This document shows positions 17,294-25,184 of a stretch of DNA of 64,000 nucleotides, piece after piece. A program made the position numbers and the translations under genes. The DNA is from Eutrophocola sp049446715. GTDB lineage: Bacteria; Pseudomonadota; Gammaproteobacteria; Pseudomonadales; Pseudohongiellaceae. The notes under the pieces are model-generated. The model was not told the origin of the DNA. It did not search any database and saw only the letters and a program-made list of their open reading frames with translations. Each line of letters opens with the position of its first letter. Position 1 is the stretch's first letter. The stretch spans positions 1 through 64,000 of the forward strand of contig JBMTQX010000003.1 of the NCBI GenBank assembly GCA_049446715.1, in the 5' to 3' direction.

Positions 17294-17389
17294 ATGAAAA
17301 AGAGTCCTGATCTGATGATGGTGCTGTTGATTGTATTCGGTGCCGGCATCCTGATTAGCAGTGTCGCGCAAAGCAGCAACTTTTTCTAG
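17294..17389 (+). CDS. 31-residue single-helix membrane protein
   Basis: This ORF encodes a very small protein: KKSPDLM, a hydrophobic helix MVLLIVFGAGILISSV and a polar tail AQSSNFF. The two Lys at the start suggest the N-terminus faces the cytoplasm. GGGGTG precedes the ATG closely, and a good promoter lies upstream. I believe similar KKSPDL-type micro-proteins occur in other gammaproteobacteria, but I cannot confirm this without a search. The function is unknown. It stands alone between divergent rpiA and the convergent cyclo-ligase gene. Confidence 0.55.
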   Translation: MKKSPDLMMVLLIVFGAGILISSVAQSSNFF

Positions 17390-17434
17390 TTTTTACAAGC
17401 GCTTAAGGCGTTTCGTGACACATCCGAACCACTC

Positions 17435-18034
17435 TCACCGGACCCGGTAAAACGCGTCTCCGGTCAGAATCCCGCCCAGAGGCACATCCCAGTCTGCTGC
17501 CTCAAGATGCTCTACCCGCTGACATTCATGCGCCAGGCCGATCAAGGCCGGGCCGGTTGACCTGTCCGCACTCACAAACGCAAACGTGCGATCGTAGTAC
17601 CCCTTGCCCATCCCCAGTCTGTTGCCTGCCAGGTCAAAGCCCACCAGGGGCATGAATACCGTGTTCAGGTCTTCTGGGGCAATGCTATCGGCGTCTTCAT
17701 CCGGCTCCTGCAGACCCAAAAAGTTGGTGACCAGCGGTCTGTCCGGCCGGTAGCGCCGGAACTGCAGGGTCACGGTATCCTGCGCCAGGACGGGCAGATA
17801 GCAGGCCTTGCCGAGGGCCAGCAAACCCTCGAGCAACGGGGCCGTATCAATTTCACCATCCGCTGACATAAACAGGGCAATGTGGCCGCCCAGGGGCATG
17901 AAATCCGCGGCCAGGACCCGGTCGGCGACCGCCTGTGCCGCGCGGGCCTGGCTGACGGGCGTCAGGGCGCGACGGTTGGACCGGAGCGCCTTGCGCAGGG
18001 CTTTTCGTTGTTCAAGCAAGCTATTTTGAGTCAT
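17435..18034 (-). CDS. 5-formyltetrahydrofolate cyclo-ligase
   Basis: The enzyme (YgfA family) converts 5-formyl-THF to 5,10-methenyl-THF with ATP. Of the 199 residues, the basic N-terminus QRKALRKALRSNRRAL and the diagnostic GNRLGMGKGYYDRTF near residue 140 identify it. It lies downstream of 6S RNA on the same strand, the classic ssrS-ygfA arrangement of gammaproteobacteria, in which the 6S primary transcript can continue into this gene. No clear ribosome-binding site is seen before the ATG. Confidence 0.93.
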   Translation of the reverse strand: MTQNSLLEQRKALRKALRSNRRALTPVSQARAAQAVADRVLAADFMPLGGHIALFMSADGEIDTAPLLEGLLALGKACYLPVLAQDTVTLQFRRYRPDRPLVTNFLGLQEPDEDADSIAPEDLNTVFMPLVGFDLAGNRLGMGKGYYDRTFAFVSADRSTGPALIGLAHECQRVEHLEAADWDVPLGGILTGDAFYRVR

Positions 18035-18221
18035 ATATCGTTAGTAAGCACCGACTTATGGAAAGTGTCTGCTGGTATAAAGCTGCGGCCGGCTGGCGAA
18101 AACGCCGCAGGCCAGCGGATTATCGTTATTGTAAAAGAATTGGCCAAAAGAAGGCTGGGACAATGTCAGCGGGTGGGGCGGGGGAGCGGGGTAAGGCGAG
18201 GCCCAACGCTAACGGAATAAA

Positions 18222-18404
18222 TAATCACTCCCCAGGATACCGCTATCGAATGCGTCCTGAACCGTACGGTTCAGGTGGTGGCTCGTCCGACGTATCAGGC
18301 TTTCCGTCTTGCGGACATGCACACAACGCCATTGGGCAAAGCCTCCGGGTTACTATTATCGGCTCAAGAACTAATTCAACTGGCCAATATCCCAGGGAGA
18401 TCGA
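18222..18404 (-). ncRNA. ssrS: 6S RNA
   Basis: On the minus strand this region has the landmarks of 6S RNA. A closing stem is formed by CTCCCTGGGATA at the 5' end (18399-18388) and TATCCTGGGGAG at the 3' end. Next comes CTTGAGCCGATAATAGTAACC, the counterpart of the conserved CTGAGCCGAT stretch, then a GTGTGCATGTCCG internal region and the distal hairpin CCTGAACC/GGTTCAGG. 6S RNA mimics an open promoter and sequesters sigma-70 RNA polymerase in stationary phase. Its position between zapA and the cyclo-ligase gene is the conserved one. The ends are estimated to within about 10 bases. Confidence 0.88.
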
Positions 18405-18493
18405 AAACGATTATATGCCAAATCCGGAAGTGGAAGACAGGGGGAGTTTTACCACGGTGGCCGGCAACATTTGCGTGCCAGCGGCAATGCCGG

Positions 18494-18808
18494 TCAGATT
18501 TCGATCTGGCGACTGGACTGCAGGGCGTCTTCGATCTTGTCCTGCAGGGCCTTGATCCTGTCGAGGGAGTCAGATTCGGAAACCACCACCTGCTGGGATT
18601 TCTGCAGCAGTTCGTGGCAGATATTGAGCGCCGCCATCACGGCCACCTTTTCAAAGGCCAGCGTGGAACCACGGGTTTTCACGCTTTCCATCTGCTTGTC
18701 GAGGTATTTGGCGGACTTGCGCAGGGCTTCTTCTTCGTCGGGTGGACAGCTGATCTGGTATTCGCGACCTAGAATGCTGATGCTGACGGTATCGACTTCT
18801 TGTGACAT
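18494..18808 (-). CDS. zapA: Cell division protein ZapA
   Basis: ZapA promotes bundling of FtsZ protofilaments at the division ring. The 104-residue protein has the family N-terminus with VSISILGREYQISCPPDEEE, a globular domain, then a C-terminal coiled coil of about 45 residues ending LQDKIEDALQSSRQIEI. The length is normal. It heads the zapA-ssrS-cyclo-ligase series on the minus strand, with a second small coiled-coil division-type protein just upstream. Confidence 0.93.
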   Translation of the reverse strand: MSQEVDTVSISILGREYQISCPPDEEEALRKSAKYLDKQMESVKTRGSTLAFEKVAVMAALNICHELLQKSQQVVVSESDSLDRIKALQDKIEDALQSSRQIEI

Positions 18809-18895
18809 CTGGATACGGTTCCCGAAAGTTATCCGCAGTGTTTGTGCCTGAAAGGCCCTGTTTGGTTGTAGTCCGCTGTTATAGCGGATTGGACG

Positions 18896-19102
18896 TTACA
18901 TCTGTTCCAGAGTCTTCAGACGCTGCAGGACTTTTTCCAGCCTGGTACGAGCCAGCTGGTTTCTTTCAACGAGCGATTTACGTTCGTTTTCCCAGTTATG
19001 CTTGTCGTCCCTGAGCATCTGGTTCTCTTTTTTCATCGCCGTACAAAGTTGAATGAGTTCATCAACTTTGTCTTCTAACGTATTGAAACTAGTGTCACTC
19101 AT
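18896..19102 (-). CDS. Small coiled-coil protein (TIGR02449 / ZapB-like)
   Basis: This is a 68-residue, almost entirely helical, highly charged protein with a heptad pattern (LEDKVDELIQLCTAMKKEN, then LVERNQLARTRLEKVLQRL). The family found just upstream of zapA in many gammaproteobacteria is TIGR02449, thought by analogy with ZapB to act at the divisome. The start at 19102 (MSDTSFN) is chosen over the longer frame, which begins in non-conserved sequence. The zapA start is 87 bases downstream. Confidence 0.82.
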   Translation of the reverse strand: MSDTSFNTLEDKVDELIQLCTAMKKENQMLRDDKHNWENERKSLVERNQLARTRLEKVLQRLKTLEQM

Positions 19103-19274
19103 CGTCCTGATTTTTCCTGCAAAAAGACGGCAGGTAACTATAAAGCCAGTGCTGTACAGGGTCAACTCATGATTTGGACAGGGCTGTGAAGGGTCTGAAC
19201 CGACGCCACGTCATGGCGACAAATGCTATCATGTCGCGGTTTCTCACACGTTGTCAGACTGATCGGAGGACCCA

Positions 19275-19847
19275 TTGGCGGCTGATTACAATATGACCCG
19301 CGAACTGCTGGAGGCGCATCAGGTGCCATGCTCGGTGGCGGAAGTGCACGGCGTCATCTGTGGCCAGCTGTGTGCCGATGAGGCCGGTTTTGACCTGAAT
19401 CTGGCCACCAACATCCTGGCAATCCCCGAGGCGGCCAGCGATGTCATCAACAGTCTGCTGAAAATGCTGGCGGAAGATGCTGAACAGCAACTGGCTGCCG
19501 GGGATTTTGGGTTCCAGCCTTTGTTGCCGGAAGATGACGAGGATATTGGTACACGGTTGTCCGCGCTCTCAGACTGGTGTGACGGCTTCACCACCGGTTT
19601 TGCCGGCGCCTGGATCCGGGAAGACGGGGATATGACGGAAGAGACCCGCGAAGTCCTCAGTGACTTTGCCCGCATAGCCCAGGTGGAAGCAGAGGACGAC
19701 GCTTCCGATCGGGAAAACGAAGTCAACCTGATGGAAATCACGGAATACGTGAGAATGGCTGCCATCACGCTTTTCCTGCACAATGGCGCGAAACGCCGTC
19801 GGCCGGCATCCGGTGAAGACCCGGGCCCTGATGCCGAATTGCACTGA
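19275..19847 (+). CDS. ygfB: UPF0149 family protein YgfB
   Basis: The 190-residue acidic cytosolic protein fits the UPF0149/YgfB family: helical, with AEVHGVICGQLCADEAG near the N-terminus and DWCDGFTTGFA in the middle. The biochemical role is not settled. The start is a TTG at 19275, supported by CGGAGGA five bases before it; the first ATG (19293) lacks a well-placed site. It opens the ygfB-pepP-ubiH series, divergent from zapA as in related genomes. Confidence 0.88.
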   Translation: MAADYNMTRELLEAHQVPCSVAEVHGVICGQLCADEAGFDLNLATNILAIPEAASDVINSLLKMLAEDAEQQLAAGDFGFQPLLPEDDEDIGTRLSALSDWCDGFTTGFAGAWIREDGDMTEETREVLSDFARIAQVEAEDDASDRENEVNLMEITEYVRMAAITLFLHNGAKRRRPASGEDPGPDAELH

Positions 19848-19906
19848 TCGCAGCAAACAGCCGTATTAACGCCACCAACCACGTTTGACGAGAAGTTAAC
19901 CACCCC

Positions 19907-21232
19907 ATGCCGAAACCCAGTATCAAGATCTCGGAATACAAGAAACGCCGTAAGGAACTCATGGTCCACATGGAGCCCAACTCCATCGCCATTTTGTCTT
20001 CTGCCGAAGAACGCCTGCGCAATGGTGACTCGCACTACGCCTTTCGGCAGAACAGTGATCTCTACTACCTGACCGGTTTTACCGAAGCAGAATGCTGCCT
20101 GGTGCTGATTCCCGGGCGCAAGCAGGGCGAGTGCCTGTTGTTCTGCCAGGAAAAAGATCCGGTGAAGGAATTATGGACCGGCCGTCTCATGGGGCCGGAA
20201 AATGCCGGCGAGGTGCTGGGCGTGGATGATGCCTTTCCGATTGCCGACATCGATGACATCCTGCCCGGCCTGATTGAAGGCCGTGAGCGTGTCTATTACG
20301 CCATGGGCCGGGACGAGCAGTTTGATCACAAGGTGATGGAATGGGTGAAGGTGATCCGTTCCAAAGTGCGCAGCGGGGTGCATTCCCCGGGTGAATTCCT
20401 GGTGCTTGATCACCTGCTGCATGAAATGCGCCTGATCAAGTCCAAGAACGAGCTCAAAGTCATGAAGGAATCCGGGCAGATTGCCGTACGTGCCCATAAG
20501 CGCGCCATGCAGGTATGCCAGCCCGGCATGTACGAATACGAACTGGAAGCGGAATACCTGCATGAGTTTGCCCGCTCCGGCTGCCGTGAGCCTGCCTACA
20601 ACTCCATTGTGGCCAGTGGCGAAAATGCCTGCATCCTGCATTACAACGAAAACAACATGCAGATGAAAAAGGGAGACCTGGTACTGATAGATGCAGGTTG
20701 CGAATACCAGTATTACGCATCGGACATTACCCGGACGTTCCCGGTCAGCGGCAAGTTCAGCGAGGAACAGAAGGCGATCTATGAGCTGGTCCTGAAAGCC
20801 CAGCTGGAAGCGATCAAGGCGGTCAAGCCGGGTAATCACTGGGACGATCCACACACTGTCACCGTCAAGGTCATCACCGAAGGCCTGGTAAAACTGGGCA
20901 TCCTCAAGGGCAAGGTTGACGCCCTGATCAAGAAGGGCGCCTATCGTGACTTTTACATGCACCGGGCCGGCCACTGGATCGGTATGGACGTACATGATGT
21001 CGGCGATTACAAGATTGACGGCAAATGGCGACTGCTGGAGCCGGGCATGGTACTGACAGTCGAGCCCGGCATTTACATTGCCTCAGGCAACAAGAAAGTC
21101 GACAAGCGCTGGTGGGGTATTGGCGTGCGTATCGAAGACGATGTCGCGGTCACGGAAACCGGCCATGATGTCCTAACTGATGGCCTGCCGAAAACCGTGG
21201 CCGATATCGAGGCCTTCATGGTAGCCGCCTGA
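19907..21232 (+). CDS. pepP: Xaa-Pro aminopeptidase P
   Basis: PepP removes N-terminal residues preceding proline. The 441-residue protein has the aminopeptidase P N-terminal domain (FRQNSDLYYLTGF) and the pita-bread catalytic domain with its two-metal site: LIDAGCEYQYYASDITRTFP (two Asp), HRAGHWIGMDVHDVG (His), LTVEPGIYIA (Glu) and GVRIEDDVAV (Glu). All key residues are present. The stop codon overlaps the ubiH start by one base, so translation is coupled. Confidence 0.95.
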   Translation: MPKPSIKISEYKKRRKELMVHMEPNSIAILSSAEERLRNGDSHYAFRQNSDLYYLTGFTEAECCLVLIPGRKQGECLLFCQEKDPVKELWTGRLMGPENAGEVLGVDDAFPIADIDDILPGLIEGRERVYYAMGRDEQFDHKVMEWVKVIRSKVRSGVHSPGEFLVLDHLLHEMRLIKSKNELKVMKESGQIAVRAHKRAMQVCQPGMYEYELEAEYLHEFARSGCREPAYNSIVASGENACILHYNENNMQMKKGDLVLIDAGCEYQYYASDITRTFPVSGKFSEEQKAIYELVLKAQLEAIKAVKPGNHWDDPHTVTVKVITEGLVKLGILKGKVDALIKKGAYRDFYMHRAGHWIGMDVHDVGDYKIDGKWRLLEPGMVLTVEPGIYIASGNKKVDKRWWGIGVRIEDDVAVTETGHDVLTDGLPKTVADIEAFMVAA

Positions 21233-22500
21233 TGCCGGTTTGCCAGGCAGCACATTACGACCTCGTCATCGTCGGCGCCGGTATGGTGGGGGCCAGCCTG
21301 GCCTGCATTCTCGAACGCGCACCACAAACCGCTGATCTCAACATCCTGCTGGTGGAATCAGCCCCCATCGATCTCGCCGCGCCCCCGGCACAACCCTCAT
21401 TTGATGCCCGCAGCACCGTGCTTTCCCATGGCACGGTGTCCTACCTGACGCAGTTGGGTTTGTGGCAATCCCTTGCTGACAGTGCCGCGCCCATCAAGCG
21501 TATCCATGTTTCCGACCAGGGCAACTTTGGCGCTGTCCGCATGGACAGCCGTGAACAGGGTGTTGATGCCCTAGGGCATGTCATTGAGAATCGCCTCCTG
21601 GGCGCCGTCTTCAACCAGGCCCTGGCCGATGCCGGCAATCTGGAAGTCTGCTGTGGCGTCATGGTCACTGCCGTGACACCAATACCCGATGGCATGCAGG
21701 TGCAGCTCGATAGCGGTGATGAACAGCAGGTCATCAGGACAGCACTGGTCGTGCTGGCCGAAGGCGGGCGTTCCGGATTGTGTGAAAAACTCGGTATTCA
21801 TCGCGCTGTACACCCCTATGACCAGGAGGCCGTCATCGCCAATGTGGCGTTCAACAAGCCCCATGACAATGTTGCTTTCGAGCGTTTTACACCGAACGGA
21901 CCGCTGGCATTTCTGCCCTTGCCGGACATGGATGGCCAGCATCGTGCCGCACTGGTCTGGACCCGCAAGGCCGGTGCGGCACAGGAACTCCTGGCACTTT
22001 CCCAGGCCGATTTCCTGGCAACGCTGCAGGCTGAATTTGGCAGCCGCCTGGGCAAGCTGGTGCGCGTGGGTGAGCGCCACAGTTATCCGTTGAGCCTTGT
22101 CGAGGCTGAAGAGCAGGTGCGGCCGGGATTGGTGCTGCTCGGCAATGTTGCCCATTCCCTGCACCCGGTGGCGGGCCAAGGTTTCAATCTTGCTTTCCGG
22201 GACACCATGCGCCTGGCGGACCTGCTTATCAAGAGCCGGACCGAGGGCAGGGCGCTCGGAGATATTGAGCTGTTGCAGAGGTATCTGGCGGTCACTGGCA
22301 ATGACCAGGACAGAACCGCCGTGTTCAGTGACTACATGACGCGGCTGTTCTCCACCGACAATCCGGCTGCCGTTTGGGCGCGCAAGTTTGGTCTGTTCAG
22401 CATCGACCTGGTACTGCCGCTGAGAAGAGCTTTCGCTGCCCGCGCCATGGGCATGGCTGACCCCCGCGTAGAAATCGCCAGTCCTCTAGGCCGGGCGTAG
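21232..22500 (+). CDS. ubiH: FAD-dependent ubiquinone-biosynthesis hydroxylase UbiH
   Basis: This flavoprotein monooxygenase of the UbiH/UbiF/VisC family hydroxylates the ubiquinone ring precursor. It shows the dinucleotide-binding DLVIVGAGMVGASLACIL near the N-terminus and LLGNVAHSLHPVAGQGFNLA at about residue 300; the Asn in LLGN, where related hydroxylases have Asp, is typical of UbiH itself. 422 residues. It is translationally coupled to pepP. VisC/UbiI, often next in such clusters, is absent here and a small NTF2-like gene follows instead. Confidence 0.9.
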   Translation: MPVCQAAHYDLVIVGAGMVGASLACILERAPQTADLNILLVESAPIDLAAPPAQPSFDARSTVLSHGTVSYLTQLGLWQSLADSAAPIKRIHVSDQGNFGAVRMDSREQGVDALGHVIENRLLGAVFNQALADAGNLEVCCGVMVTAVTPIPDGMQVQLDSGDEQQVIRTALVVLAEGGRSGLCEKLGIHRAVHPYDQEAVIANVAFNKPHDNVAFERFTPNGPLAFLPLPDMDGQHRAALVWTRKAGAAQELLALSQADFLATLQAEFGSRLGKLVRVGERHSYPLSLVEAEEQVRPGLVLLGNVAHSLHPVAGQGFNLAFRDTMRLADLLIKSRTEGRALGDIELLQRYLAVTGNDQDRTAVFSDYMTRLFSTDNPAAVWARKFGLFSIDLVLPLRRAFAARAMGMADPRVEIASPLGRA

Positions 22501-22505
22501 CAGGC

Positions 22506-22883
22506 ATGGACATCCTTAACCTCGGAGAACACATCGGGATTCTTGAAGAGTTGCTGCTGCACCAGGATTTTCGGCACAGCCAGGAACAGCTTGAGGCGCT
22601 GCTGGCGCCTGAGTTCAGGGAAGTGGACCCCCGGGGCAATAATGTTTCCCGGGAAAATGTTATTCGCTGGTTGCTGGCCAAGGATCCCGGTTCGCGGTGG
22701 GAATATGCTGATTTTGAAGTCCGTGAACTGGGGGACAACCTGGTCCTGGCGACCTATTTTGCCCGCCAGATTTTACCGGAAGCACAATCCAGTGGTGGTG
22801 CCCGCCACTGTTCCCTCTGGCGGCAACAACCGGGGACAACTTCATGGCAACTGTTTTTTCACCAATCCACAAAAGTCGCCTAG
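22506..22883 (+). CDS. NTF2-like (DUF4440) protein
   Basis: A 125-residue small alpha+beta protein of the SnoaL/DUF4440 class: an N-terminal helix pair with HSQEQLEALLAPEFREVDP, a basic ENVIRWLLAKDP stretch, and a beta-rich second half ending in SLWRQQPGTTSWQLFFHQS. These cone-shaped proteins bind small ligands or act as enzymes; the function is unknown here. It begins 5 bases after the ubiH stop with TCGGAG a little inside, so it is probably the last gene of that operon. The trp leader starts 41 bases downstream. Confidence 0.8.
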   Translation: MDILNLGEHIGILEELLLHQDFRHSQEQLEALLAPEFREVDPRGNNVSRENVIRWLLAKDPGSRWEYADFEVRELGDNLVLATYFARQILPEAQSSGGARHCSLWRQQPGTTSWQLFFHQSTKVA

Positions 22884-22924
22884 TGGTTTGACTCCCTGTG
22901 CACGCTGGGGCGAACTGCGCCGCA

Positions 22925-22987
22925 ATGAGCATCCAATTCGTCAATAATTATTGGTGGTGGTCCGACACAGAGGGCTGCCGGCAGTAA
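22925..22987 (+). CDS. trpL: trp operon leader peptide
   Basis: A 20-codon ORF begins MSIQFVNNY, then has three consecutive TGG (Trp) codons at 22952-22960, then SDTEGCRQ and TAA. A run of Trp codons immediately before a hairpin and a terminator is the hallmark of a ribosome-mediated trp attenuator. When charged tRNA-Trp is scarce the ribosome stalls on these codons. Its only recognisable target, 180 bases downstream, is a trpE(G) remnant. The ribosome-binding site is modest (GGGGCG about 10 bases before). Confidence 0.85.
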   Translation: MSIQFVNNYWWWSDTEGCRQ

Positions 22988-23006
22988 GCAATTAAGCAGC
23001 CGGCAG
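22975..23006 (+). promoter_or_regulatory. Attenuator pause hairpin (1:2 type)
   Basis: CTGCCGGC (22975-22982) pairs perfectly with GCCGGCAG (22999-23006) across a 16-base loop. The left arm overlaps the last codons of the leader peptide, so a ribosome that finishes the leader would cover it, as in classical trp attenuation. I did not find an equally clear alternative antiterminator pairing by eye. Confidence 0.65.
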
Positions 23007-23060
23007 GGGCAACCACGCGTTATCATCCTGCTGAGCCATGCCACAAAAACTGACAACTGA

Positions 23061-23093
23061 AAAGGCCGCCCGGTAATCCGAGCGGCCTTTTTT
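23061..23093 (+). terminator. trp attenuator terminator (3:4 hairpin)
   Basis: A 9-bp perfect stem AAAGGCCGC/GCGGCCTTT enclosing CCCGGTAATCCGA, followed by a six-T run. It stands 74 bases after the leader stop and 78 bases before the trpE(G) remnant, so it is the conditional terminator of the attenuator. Confidence 0.88.
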
Positions 23094-23170
23094 CTTGCCC
23101 AGCATTTGTCAAAAGCCCTCTTTTGAACTTACCGGCCGGCCTTAACAAACAGGACTGAGAGGAAAAGGCC

Positions 23171-23764
23171 ATGACCAATACCCGATCCGCACGTTACCCC
23201 ACCGAGGGTGGCATCACGGTTTACCGTGCCAGTATTGTCGCTGACTATGAACATGCTGCTGACGAACTGAAAGCGGCACTGGATGACCAGCGCGGCGTGC
23301 TGTTCAGTTCCGGCGTTGAATTTCCCGGGCGTTACTCACGCTGGTATATCGGTTGTGTGAAGCCGCCGCTGGCCCTGTGTTTGGCAAGGCCGTTGCCGGT
23401 ATTTGGTGTCTGCCTCGGCCTGCAGGGCATCGTCGAGTACTTTGGCGGATCACTGGCGACGCTGGCGATGCCGGTACACGGTAAAAGCTCGCAGATTATC
23501 GAGGCTGCAGGAGCCATGTTTGCCGGCATTGAGCTGCCCCTGACCCTCGGCCGCCACCACACCCTGGTCACCGATCAGGTGTCGGATTGCGTGCAGATAA
23601 CCGCGCGCACAGAAGATGGCAGTGTCATGGCGATTGAGCATGTGTACCTGCCGGTGAGTGCGGTGCAGTTTCATCTGGAGTCGATTTTGAGTCTAGCCGG
23701 CGAAAAGGGTGCAAAAATCATCGGTAATGTCATGCGACACGTTACAATGCGCCGTGCTGCCTGA
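23171..23764 (+). pseudogene. trpE(G) with in-frame deletion of the synthase core
   Basis: Residues 1-67 match the N-terminus of fused anthranilate synthases, TrpE(G): ARYPTEGGITVYRASIVADY and VEFPGRYSRWYIGCVKPPL. From about residue 74 the sequence jumps to the C-terminal glutamine amidotransferase part: PLPVFGVCLGLQGIVEYFGG with nucleophile Cys81, and AVQFHLESILSLAGEKG near the end (HLES, usually HPES). Fused enzymes are about 730 residues; this is 197, so over 500 residues, including the whole chorismate-binding domain and the first part of TrpG, are gone without breaking the frame. A good ribosome-binding site (GAGAGGAAAAGG) and an intact attenuator precede it. It cannot be a working anthranilate synthase. 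Confidence 0.82.
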
Positions 23765-23780
23765 ACCTGGCAGCCCCATC

Positions 23781-25136
23781 ATGGATAAAAGGAAGATCAC
23801 GTTGTTCGCTGAACTGGGCCTGGCGCCCCCCTTACTGAAAGCACTGGACACCCTCGCCCTGAAAACACCGACCCCGGTGCAACAGGCGCTGCTGCCCGCA
23901 GTACTGGCAGGGCAGGATGTGCAGGCCAGTGCGCGCACTGGCAGCGGCAAGAGTGCCGCTTTCCTGTTGCCGGTGCTGCAAAGGATGCTCGACGTACCAT
24001 CGCCGCGCACCGCCACTCGCTGCCTGATCATCAGTCCAACCCGGGAGCTGGCGTTGCAACTGGACAGCCATGGCCGAGACCTGGCGCAGTACACGGACAT
24101 CACGTCCCTGGTGATTGTTGGGGGTGAAGGCTTCAGGGCGCAGCAAGCCAAAATTCGCAAGAATCCGGAAATCATCATCGGTACACCGGGGCGCCTTCTG
24201 GAACACGTGGAGAAGCATTCCCTGGAACTGGGTGATCTTGAATTTCTGGTACTGGATGAAGCCGACCGCATCCTGGACATGGGCTTTCGCGAAGAGGTCA
24301 TGGCCATTGTGGCGGCCTGTAACAAGCAGCGGCAGACGTTGCTGCTGTCCGCCACGCTCGACCACACCGAAATGAAACCGTTTACTGCGGCGCTCCAGCA
24401 CATGCCCACCGTGATTCGTGTGGATGATCATCGCCGGATGGAATCCGATATCCGGCATGAAGTCATCCTGGCCGATGATCCCGGCCACAAGCAGCAGTTA
24501 TGCACATGGCTGCTGGCCAATGAAACTTACGAGCAGGCGCTGGTATTTACCAACACGCGGGAACATGCCGAGCAGCTGGCGATGTTTCTCATCAATCAGG
24601 GCCTGCGTACCGTATGCCTGCATGGGGAAATGCAGCAGTCCGAGCGCAAGCAGGTCATGCAGCAGTACCGCGAAGGGCGCTTTGCCGTCATGGTGGCTAC
24701 TGACCTGGCTGCACGTGGACTGGATATTGCGGCTATCGACCTGGTGATCAACTTTGCCATGGCCAGATCCGGTGACGATTACGTGCACCGCACCGGACGC
24801 ACCGGACGTGCTGGTGCCAGTGGTCTGGCGATATCGCTGATTGCGCCACAGGAATGGAACCAGATGGAAAGCATTGCACGGTACCTGGGACTGTCTTTTG
24901 AAAGGCGGGAGGTCGAGGCATTATCTGCCCGCTTCAAGGGTCCATTAAAAAAGAAAAAGCCGAAAAAGGCCGAAAAGAAGACCGGGGGTACCAAGCCGCG
25001 TGCCAAGGCCAGGGAACGTCACCGCAACCGCAAGAATATCGGTAACCGTCGCAAACCCTCAGGTAGCAAGACCCAGGATAAAGCCGATGAGGCGCCGGAT
25101 CATGGTGATGGCCTGAAACCGCTGGGCCGGAAGTAG
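23781..25136 (+). CDS. DEAD-box ATP-dependent RNA helicase
   Basis: The 451-residue protein has all superfamily II RNA helicase motifs: Q motif (LFAELGLAPPLLKAL, TPTPVQQ), I ARTGSGKS, Ia PTRELA, Ib TPGRL, II DEAD in VLDEADRILDMGF, III SAT, V RGLDIA and VI HRTGRTGR. The tail from about residue 395 is Lys/Arg-rich and low-complexity, typical of RhlE/SrmB-like helicases that bind structured rRNA or mRNA. The start at 23781 (MDKRKIT) is 16 bases after the trpE(G) remnant; the longer frame overlaps that gene and is rejected. No strong ribosome-binding site is seen. Subfamily assignment is uncertain. Confidence 0.93.
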   Translation: MDKRKITLFAELGLAPPLLKALDTLALKTPTPVQQALLPAVLAGQDVQASARTGSGKSAAFLLPVLQRMLDVPSPRTATRCLIISPTRELALQLDSHGRDLAQYTDITSLVIVGGEGFRAQQAKIRKNPEIIIGTPGRLLEHVEKHSLELGDLEFLVLDEADRILDMGFREEVMAIVAACNKQRQTLLLSATLDHTEMKPFTAALQHMPTVIRVDDHRRMESDIRHEVILADDPGHKQQLCTWLLANETYEQALVFTNTREHAEQLAMFLINQGLRTVCLHGEMQQSERKQVMQQYREGRFAVMVATDLAARGLDIAAIDLVINFAMARSGDDYVHRTGRTGRAGASGLAISLIAPQEWNQMESIARYLGLSFERREVEALSARFKGPLKKKKPKKAEKKTGGTKPRAKARERHRNRKNIGNRRKPSGSKTQDKADEAPDHGDGLKPLGRK

Positions 25137-25150
25137 TCTGTGATGATTAC

Positions 25151-25173
25151 ACGGCAGGCCGGGCAGCCTGCCG
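25151..25173. terminator. Stem-loop between convergent genes
   Basis: ACGGCAGGC and GCCTGCCGT form a 9-bp stem with a short loop midway between the helicase stop and the end of the minus-strand DUF3379 gene. There is no long T-tract on either side, so termination is only presumed from position. Confidence 0.45.
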
Positions 25174-25184
25174 TATCTGGTGCA

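Noticed and set aside
18035..18600. Several plus-strand ORFs opposite 6S RNA and zapA
   Set aside because: They run antisense to 6S RNA and zapA, without family matches.
23709..23780. Upstream start for the DEAD-box helicase
   Set aside because: It overlaps the trpE(G) frame and the added residues are not helicase-like; ATG 23781 gives a normal Q-motif start.
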